A stretch of DNA of 20,747 bases, from the NCBI GenBank assembly GCA_946405675.1, contig CAMJIC010000013.1, forward strand, positions 1 through 20,747, given 5' to 3'. Below the pieces are notes generated by a model that was not told the origin of the DNA, made no database searches, and saw only the letters and a program-made list of their open reading frames with translations. This stretch comes from an uncultured Clostridia bacterium. GTDB taxonomy: Bacteria > Bacillota > Clostridia > Lachnospirales > Lachnospiraceae. The stretch's first letter is position 1. Each line of letters starts with the position of its first letter. The position numbers were made by a program, and so were the translations under genes. Below, in pieces: positions 16,230 through 20,747 of the stretch.

Positions 16230-18392
16230 TCAGGCAGTCAGGTAATACCCGGTTCGATAGGGTTCAATCCGTCCATTGCCCCGCTCCATGCCCAGTACAA
16301 TCTCATACCGGACACCGGCTTTCACGTCTCTTTGATCGATCGCGATCCGAAATGTGGTATATGGATAATACCATCGTCCGACATCGATCTCACCTGTCTG
16401 ATTCTTAAATGGCTTCTCCTGGATCAGGTCAAACCGTTTTTGGTCTGTATTCATCCCGGACAGCGGGAACGCAAGACAGGCCCCATCCGCCTTTTCCAGG
16501 ATCAGATACCGTCTTGCCTGTGATGTCTGCGCCAGAAAATGGGTATGTCCTTCCAGTATGCTTCCGGAAATGATCCAGTGCCGTGCGATCTCCCTCACAT
16601 CCTCAAGGATGCAGGGTATGCGCACCGGGCCTGGCCCAAGCCGCTTTCTCAGCCTTACCGGCTTTACCGGATAAATGGTATTGAGGGAAAAATCACTTCC
16701 TGCCTGGGTCAGGTTCGGGCTGTAGAACGGATCCCCCCTCCTGTGGGGGAAGGTCTTCTCCAGAACCCCGCGCTCCAGGAGCAGACGCTCCTGGCGTTCC
16801 TTCGACAGGTCATCCCGGCCTCTGCTGGCAGATTCATAGTGCAGAAGAACCGCGTCGTTGCGCACACAGTTCCAATAACCTGCCTCCGACAGATGGAAAC
16901 ACAGTGATACATCGTTATAAGCGATGGCAAGCCTTTCATCCATCCCGCCCTGATCCTCATACTTTTTCTTTGAGACCATCAGGCAGGCGCCGGTTACCGC
17001 GCATGCATCGTAGGTCACCTGATTGCGGTGAAAATACCAGTTCCTGTCATCCTCTTTCCCCATCAATGCGTGAACCGCCCCAAAAGACAGATTGATGATC
17101 CCGCAATGCTGGATCCTGCCGGAATCCGGGTACAGCAGCTTCGCGCCCACTGCCCCGGCATGGGAAAGCTGCGCCTGACCCAGAAGGATCGAAAGCCAGT
17201 CCCCGCGGACGGCAACAATATCATCATTCAGAAACAGAAGATACTCTCCGCGCGCCTTCCGGGCACCCAGGTTGCACATGACAGCGAAATTGAACGGCAT
17301 CGCCTGATACACGTAGATGCCGTCATACCGGGCCACAAGCCGGTCGATCTTCTCCCGCTGCTCCTGGCAGCTGCCATTGTCCACAATGATCAGCTCATAG
17401 TTCTGATACCCGGTTTTCTCCCGGATCGATGCCAGGCACTCTGACAGCATCTCAAAGTGATCCTTCGACGGAATGATGATGGAAACCAGGGGTTCTCCGT
17501 CCACCAGGCAGGTCACATCCGCTTCTCCGTGTTCCTCATTCCAGACCACCTGTCCCCGCAGATTCCTGCGCTTCAGAGCCGCCTCCTTCAGGCGGACCTG
17601 CTCTTCCTTCAGGCAATCCTGCTCTTCCTTCAGGCACCCCTGCGGCATCCCGGAACGCCCCTGTTCCCCGTTCAGAAAGTTCTGTTCCCCCGCGTCAGAA
17701 GATACATGGACGCTGCCGCCAGGCTGCACCGCCTTAGCCCCGTTCACCGGTACATGATACAGGACTTTCGGGATATGGCAGATGTGCTCCGCGCGCTCGG
17801 TAAACCGCAGCACCAGATCATAGTAAGCCGAAGCGCCGTATCCGGGATCAAACCCTCCGATCTCCTGCAGCAGTTTTGTACGGAACACCCCCGCCCTTCC
17901 CACATACAGGAATGACATCAGTGTATCCGGAGACCAGTCCGGCTTGAAAAACGGATCAAACCGCCGCCCCTTCTCATCGATCCTGTCCTCATCACAATAG
18001 ATAAAATCCGGCACAGGCTCAGTCTGGCAGGCATGTTCCAAATCGGAAAATGCATCCGGCGCAAACGAGATCCCTTCCCCGCACAGAACAACATGGCGGC
18101 TGCTGCAGGCACGTATCTGCGCATTCACCTGAGCAAACGCCGATGCCGCAGCCCGCGCATCGCCTCCACGCTCCGCCGCCTCCGGCAGCCTGATCACGGA
18201 AAGCACTCCGCCCGGCTCAGGTATGCCGGCTTCCGTAATCCTGCGGATCACCATGCCATCATCCCGCCAGACCTCCTGTTCGTTCTCCAGGATCCAACGC
18301 TCATATGGTTCCAGTGAAGGATCATCAAAAGCTTCATTCGCCATGCTGATCCGGTATTCCATTTCCGGTTTTTCTCCGATGCCGCGCATCAT
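16230..18392 (-). CDS. Two-domain GT2 glycosyltransferase with degenerate first domain
   Basis: A 720-residue cytoplasmic glycosyltransferase, first gene of the minus-strand block. Residues about 88-215 resemble the second half of a GT2 domain (IYCDEDRIDEKG, FFKPDWSPD, HIPKVLYH) but lack the VSIIIPxYN strand, and the expected acidic DxD is replaced by GEG (105-107). A Glu/Lys-rich linker with LKEEQ units follows (252-272). A complete GT2 domain starts at PLVSIIIPSKDH (301-312), with VDNGS (337-341), FLNDD (387-391), and acceptor-side GACLMVSKKKYED and YNDVSLCFHL. The last about 150 residues form a strand-rich accessory domain (WIISGSILEG, RYLILEK, YEIVLGME) often fused to such enzymes. AAGGAGG lies just before the paired ATGs at 18392/18389. 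The donor sugar is unknown; the rhamnosyltransferase-like group is the nearest match by eye. Confidence 0.88.
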   Translation of the reverse strand: MMRGIGEKPEMEYRISMANEAFDDPSLEPYERWILENEQEVWRDDGMVIRRITEAGIPEPGGVLSVIRLPEAAERGGDARAAASAFAQVNAQIRACSSRHVVLCGEGISFAPDAFSDLEHACQTEPVPDFIYCDEDRIDEKGRRFDPFFKPDWSPDTLMSFLYVGRAGVFRTKLLQEIGGFDPGYGASAYYDLVLRFTERAEHICHIPKVLYHVPVNGAKAVQPGGSVHVSSDAGEQNFLNGEQGRSGMPQGCLKEEQDCLKEEQVRLKEAALKRRNLRGQVVWNEEHGEADVTCLVDGEPLVSIIIPSKDHFEMLSECLASIREKTGYQNYELIIVDNGSCQEQREKIDRLVARYDGIYVYQAMPFNFAVMCNLGARKARGEYLLFLNDDIVAVRGDWLSILLGQAQLSHAGAVGAKLLYPDSGRIQHCGIINLSFGAVHALMGKEDDRNWYFHRNQVTYDACAVTGACLMVSKKKYEDQGGMDERLAIAYNDVSLCFHLSEAGYWNCVRNDAVLLHYESASRGRDDLSKERQERLLLERGVLEKTFPHRRGDPFYSPNLTQAGSDFSLNTIYPVKPVRLRKRLGPGPVRIPCILEDVREIARHWIISGSILEGHTHFLAQTSQARRYLILEKADGACLAFPLSGMNTDQKRFDLIQEKPFKNQTGEIDVGRWYYPYTTFRIAIDQRDVKAGVRYEIVLGMERGNGRIEPYRTGYYLTA
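17577..17639 (-). repeat. 21-base tandem repeat encoding LKEEQ heptads
   Basis: Two near-identical 21-base units and a third diverged unit encode GCLKEEQ, DCLKEEQ and VRLKEAA. They lie in the linker between the two GT2 regions. The seven-residue period with Leu and Cys at fixed places would suit a short helix or coiled coil. Confidence 0.8.
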
Positions 18393-18424
18393 GAACCTCC
18401 TTGTGCATAAATTGCAATTATGTT

Positions 18425-18453
18425 ATTCTAACATCTGCTAACGCAAAAAACAA
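18425..18453 (-). promoter_or_regulatory. Candidate promoter of the minus-strand polysaccharide operon
   Basis: On the minus strand TTGTTT (18453-18448) and TAGAAT (18430-18425) are separated by 17 bases. TAGAAT matches TATAAT at five of six positions. It lies 33 bases before the AAGGAGG/ATG of the first gene. CATAAT slightly downstream is an alternative -10. Confidence 0.5.
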
Positions 18454-18476
18454 TGTGATGAGCCGTAAACAGATTA

Positions 18477-18525
18477 CAAGTCACACCTCCGCCAGCGGGG
18501 CGGCCAGTGGGTGAGGTATGACTTG
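18477..18525. repeat. Short dispersed repeat, copy B, forming a long imperfect hairpin
   Basis: Arms CAAGTCACACCTC (18477-18489) and GAGGTATGACTTG (18513-18525) pair at 12 of 13 positions around a GC-rich 23-base centre that includes CCGCCAGCGG. The left half matches 1740-1769. It sits in the divergent intergenic region, just upstream of the plus-strand glycosyltransferase. The form recalls REP-like palindromic units, but no associated transposase is seen. Confidence 0.7.
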
Positions 18526-18551
18526 CCCACAAAACGGATGGTCTGAATGAT

Positions 18552-20297
18552 ATGAAAGAGCAGTTAAACATTTTATCTACAAAAGCTTCCCAGGTTCTCT
18601 CGTCCGGTGCGGCTGCCGTGTCCTCGAAGGCGGCTGCCTGGTTTCCTGTGCAGGCTGCTGCGATCGAGCGGTATGCTGCCCTGTTTTCCAAGTCGAACCG
18701 GGATGGTGTCCGGCGCTATGTCAAGGCTTTCGGTGTCCGGAGTGCCGTAACGCGTACGGTTGGAATCCTGGGAAGAAACGGGCGTTATAACCGCTATGTC
18801 AAATCCCACAGCGCAGGGGAGAAGGAGCTCGAGAGGCAGGCGCAGGAGCATTTTCCATATGAACCTCTCATCAGCATCATCGTTCCGACCTATAACACGC
18901 CGTGGGAGTATCTTGTCCAGATGATCGAGTCCGTCACCAGCCAGAGCTATCCAGGCTGGGAGCTATGCATCGCGGACGGAAGCCCTGATCATACGCTCGT
19001 TCAGTCCGTGGTACGATCCTATCAGAGGAACCACCCCTCAATCCATCTCAGGCTGCTGGATGAAAACCTGGGCATCTCGGGCAATACGAACGCAGCGCTT
19101 GACCTGGCGCAGGGAGACTACATCGCGCTCCTCGACCATGATGATTTCCTGACTCCGGATGCGCTCTATGAAGTCGTGCGCATGATCAACCGGCACTCCG
19201 ATGCGGATGTCCTGTACACGGATGAGGACAAATATGATTCCGGTTTCGACCGTTATTATGATCCGAACCTGAAGCCGGATTTCGACCAGGACTACCTGCT
19301 GTGCTGCAACTACATCACGCATTTTTATGTCGTGAAAAAGTCGATCGTCGACCAGACAGGCGGCTTCTCCACGACCATGGATGGCTCGCAGGATTACGAC
19401 TTCATCCTGCGGACGACGGAACAGGCAGCGGGCATATACCATATCCCGAAGGTGCTCTACCACTGGCGGATCCACAGCAACTCTGTGGCGGGCGATCCCA
19501 CAAGCAAGATGTATGCCTACGATGCCGCGCAGAACGCGCTCAACAGCTATTTCCAGCGCCAGGGGATCGATGCCTGCGCATCGAAGACGGAAAACCTGGG
19601 ATACTACCATGCCAATTACAGGCTGCAGGGGCAGCCTCTGGTCAGTGTCATGGTGACAAACTGCTGGGAAGACACAGCGCATTTCGAGCAGGCCCTTCTG
19701 GAATCAACCAACTATGACAGGATCGAATTTGTCAGCAAATGGTCTGACGTCAGGGGGGACTATGTCCTGTTCCTTGATCATGTCGCAAAGCTCCCCTCCG
19801 GGCGCAGCTGGCTGTCCGATCTTCTTTCAAACTGCCAGCGTCCTGAGATCGGCCTGGTATCCGGGAAAGTGCTGTCCTCCAGTGCGATGGTATACGAATT
19901 CGGACTGGTCTACGATGCCGAAGGACGGATTGTCTCCCCCTTCTACCATCAGCTGACCGCCTACCCCGGATACTATCACCTGACGGACAGCCAGCACTGC
20001 GTAAGCCTGACCGGCGGGCATTTCCTTCTCGCGGCGAAGACAGACCTGGAGGAATTCATTTCCGAGAAGCATCCGAAGAAGCTGGGCGAACGCTTCTTCT
20101 ATGAGCTGAGCCTGTCCCTTCGGGAAAAAGGGAAGAAGATCACGCTCCTCCCGCACATCAGCGTCACGCTGAACTGCGAGATGCACAATACATTCCTGTT
20201 CTACCATTTCCAGGAGATACCGGAATACATCAGGAAGAACCCGCAGGATCCCATGTACAATAACGCGTTTTCCGCCGCACGGCCGTACATGTTCTGA
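18552..20297 (+). CDS. Tandem GT2 glycosyltransferase with degenerate second domain
   Basis: A 581-residue cytoplasmic GT2 protein transcribed away from the main operon. An Ala-rich basic N-terminal region (1-100) precedes a complete GT2 domain: LISIIVPTYNTP (106-117), ADGSPD (141-146), LLDHDD (193-198, the metal site), LYTDEDK (221-227), NLKPDF (239-244) and the acceptor-side GSQDYDF. A second GT2-like region (about 362-545) starts QPLVSVMVTN but lacks most of the nucleotide-binding part, and its DxD position reads DHV (409-411), so it is probably inactive. The ATG at 18552 has only a weak ribosome site (GGATGG about 12 bases upstream), and no clear promoter was found. It probably adds a sugar to the same polymer as the divergent gene product. 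The specific sugar is unknown. Confidence 0.88.
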   Translation: MKEQLNILSTKASQVLSSGAAAVSSKAAAWFPVQAAAIERYAALFSKSNRDGVRRYVKAFGVRSAVTRTVGILGRNGRYNRYVKSHSAGEKELERQAQEHFPYEPLISIIVPTYNTPWEYLVQMIESVTSQSYPGWELCIADGSPDHTLVQSVVRSYQRNHPSIHLRLLDENLGISGNTNAALDLAQGDYIALLDHDDFLTPDALYEVVRMINRHSDADVLYTDEDKYDSGFDRYYDPNLKPDFDQDYLLCCNYITHFYVVKKSIVDQTGGFSTTMDGSQDYDFILRTTEQAAGIYHIPKVLYHWRIHSNSVAGDPTSKMYAYDAAQNALNSYFQRQGIDACASKTENLGYYHANYRLQGQPLVSVMVTNCWEDTAHFEQALLESTNYDRIEFVSKWSDVRGDYVLFLDHVAKLPSGRSWLSDLLSNCQRPEIGLVSGKVLSSSAMVYEFGLVYDAEGRIVSPFYHQLTAYPGYYHLTDSQHCVSLTGGHFLLAAKTDLEEFISEKHPKKLGERFFYELSLSLREKGKKITLLPHISVTLNCEMHNTFLFYHFQEIPEYIRKNPQDPMYNNAFSAARPYMF

Positions 20298-20397
20298 TAC
20301 AGTCCTTTGGTTCCACAGTGAAACAACCAGTTAACCATAGATGTAGATTGAGTTGATCAAACGCATAGTGACAGTGGCCTGTGCGTACACTTCAACA

Positions 20398-20433
20398 AAA
20401 GGCTGTCCGTGACAAATGCCATGGACAACCTTT
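20398..20433 (+). terminator. Possible terminator hairpin after the plus-strand glycosyltransferase
   Basis: AAAGGCTGTCC (20398-20408) pairs with GGACAACCTTT (20423-20433) with one mismatch, followed by CCTTG. It lies about 100 bases past the stop codon. The T-rich part is mostly within the stem, so efficiency is doubtful. Confidence 0.4.
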
Positions 20434-20449
20434 CCTTGTAACAAATGTC

Positions 20450-20475
20450 CTTCCCGGGATCAATGTCCCGGGAAG
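20450..20475. other. Perfect 10-bp GC-rich hairpin
   Basis: CTTCCCGGGA (20450-20459) and TCCCGGGAAG (20466-20475) are exact complements around a 6-base loop. No T run follows on either strand. It may act as a second transcription barrier after the glycosyltransferase, or belong to a mobile-element end. Confidence 0.45.
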
Positions 20476-20589
20476 GATCCGAAGAATCGATATTTGCCTT
20501 ACTATAATACTTCCCACATGAATGAGTGCCAGAAAGCCTTATTCTAAGCGGGTAAATGACAATAAAATAGCGTAGTCACAACCTATCTG

Positions 20590-20598
20590 TGATATAAT
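20590..20598 (+). promoter_or_regulatory. Extended -10 promoter element
   Basis: TGATATAAT is a perfect TATAAT with the extended TGn motif. No good -35 hexamer lies 16-18 bases upstream. It is followed after about 33 bases by AGGAG and an ATG (20642). Confidence 0.5.
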
Positions 20599-20641
20599 TG
20601 AGTTACAGACAAAATCATTCACAACATAGGAGTGCTACGCT

Positions 20642-20686
20642 ATGAATAATATATCACAATCTGAGATATTGCTTGGGTGCAGGTAA
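20642..20686 (+). pseudogene. Truncated start of an ORF (14 codons), possibly a mobile-element transposase remnant
   Basis: ATG at 20642 has AGGAG nine bases upstream and a promoter-like TATAAT before that, yet the frame stops after MNNISQSEILLGCR. Flanking AGCGTAG (about 20569-20575) and CTACGCT (20635-20641) form part of an inverted repeat around the leader. A palindromic repeat starts 9 bases after the stop codon, suggesting that its arrival or a deletion cut a longer gene. I do not recognise the family; transposase is a guess from the setting. Confidence 0.4.
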
Positions 20687-20694
20687 AAATCTTG

Positions 20695-20747
20695 GTAACT
20701 GTTCAGAACCTGTTCTGAACAGTTACGCATCGGGCGATGCTTCGCAT
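20695..20747. repeat. Dispersed palindromic repeat at the window edge
   Basis: GTAACTGTTCAGAAC (20695-20709) and GTTCTGAACAGTTAC (20712-20726) are exact inverse complements with a 2-base centre. A second small hairpin follows, GCATCG with CGATGC (20727-20740). The right part matches 7301-7337 at 33 of 37 positions. The element may continue beyond the window. Confidence 0.75.

Noticed and set aside
1..20747. CRISPR array, tRNA/rRNA genes, prophage or integrase genes
   Set aside because: No regularly spaced direct repeats, no cloverleaf or rRNA-like sequence, and no phage structural or recombinase frames were seen.

Overview
The window is about 54% GC by eye and uses strong AGGAGG-type ribosome binding sites. 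Its content is almost entirely cell-surface polysaccharide biosynthesis. Teichoic-acid-type enzymes (an LTA-synthase-like phosphatase-fold protein and a CDP-glycerol glycerophosphotransferase) point to a Gram-positive Bacillota, most likely a Clostridia/Lachnospiraceae gut bacterium. That assignment rests on gene content and style; no rRNA or tRNA is present to confirm it.

Layout. Twelve genes run on the minus strand from 18392 down to 1782, with a thirteenth (1500 to the window edge) behind its own putative promoter. In transcription order: a two-domain GT2 glycosyltransferase (18392-16230); a GT-C-like polytopic protein with an extracytoplasmic domain (16171-14153); glucose-1-phosphate cytidylyltransferase rfbF (14128-13343); a ThDP-dependent YerE-like carboligase (13326-11443); an SDR (11427-10486); a GtrB/DPM1-like polyprenyl-phosphate glycosyltransferase (10479-9430); the Fe-S/PMP-type 3-dehydrase rfbH (9449-8103); GtrA (7935-7426); a second large GT-C-like membrane protein (ORF 7362-5086); an SDR (5015-3885); an IspD/TarI-type cytidylyltransferase (3823-3107); a TagB/TagF-type glycerophosphotransferase (2990-1782); and the partial LTA-synthase-like gene. 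One gene, a tandem-GT2 protein (18552-20297), is divergent on the plus strand. Beyond it lie two hairpins, a start region cut after 14 codons (probably a mobile-element remnant) and a palindromic repeat at the window edge.

How it may work. RfbF, RfbH, the YerE-like enzyme and an SDR are four of the steps that build CDP-yersiniose-type branched 3,6-dideoxyhexoses (known from Yersinia). The CDP-glucose 4,6-dehydratase and the E3 reductase are not in the window. A GtrB-like loader and a GtrA flippase sit around rfbH, so the branched sugar is plausibly put on undecaprenyl phosphate, flipped and transferred outside the cell by one of the GT-C-like proteins. The TarI-like, SDR and TagF-like genes suggest an alditol-phosphate part in the same polymer. 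The combination, a Gram-positive phosphate-containing glycan decorated outside the membrane with a two-carbon-branched dideoxy sugar, is the most interesting hypothesis here.

Two short repeat families are present. One has a copy at each end of the minus-strand block (1740 and 18477). The other has copies at 7301 and 20695; the first overlaps the 5' end of a membrane-protein reading frame.
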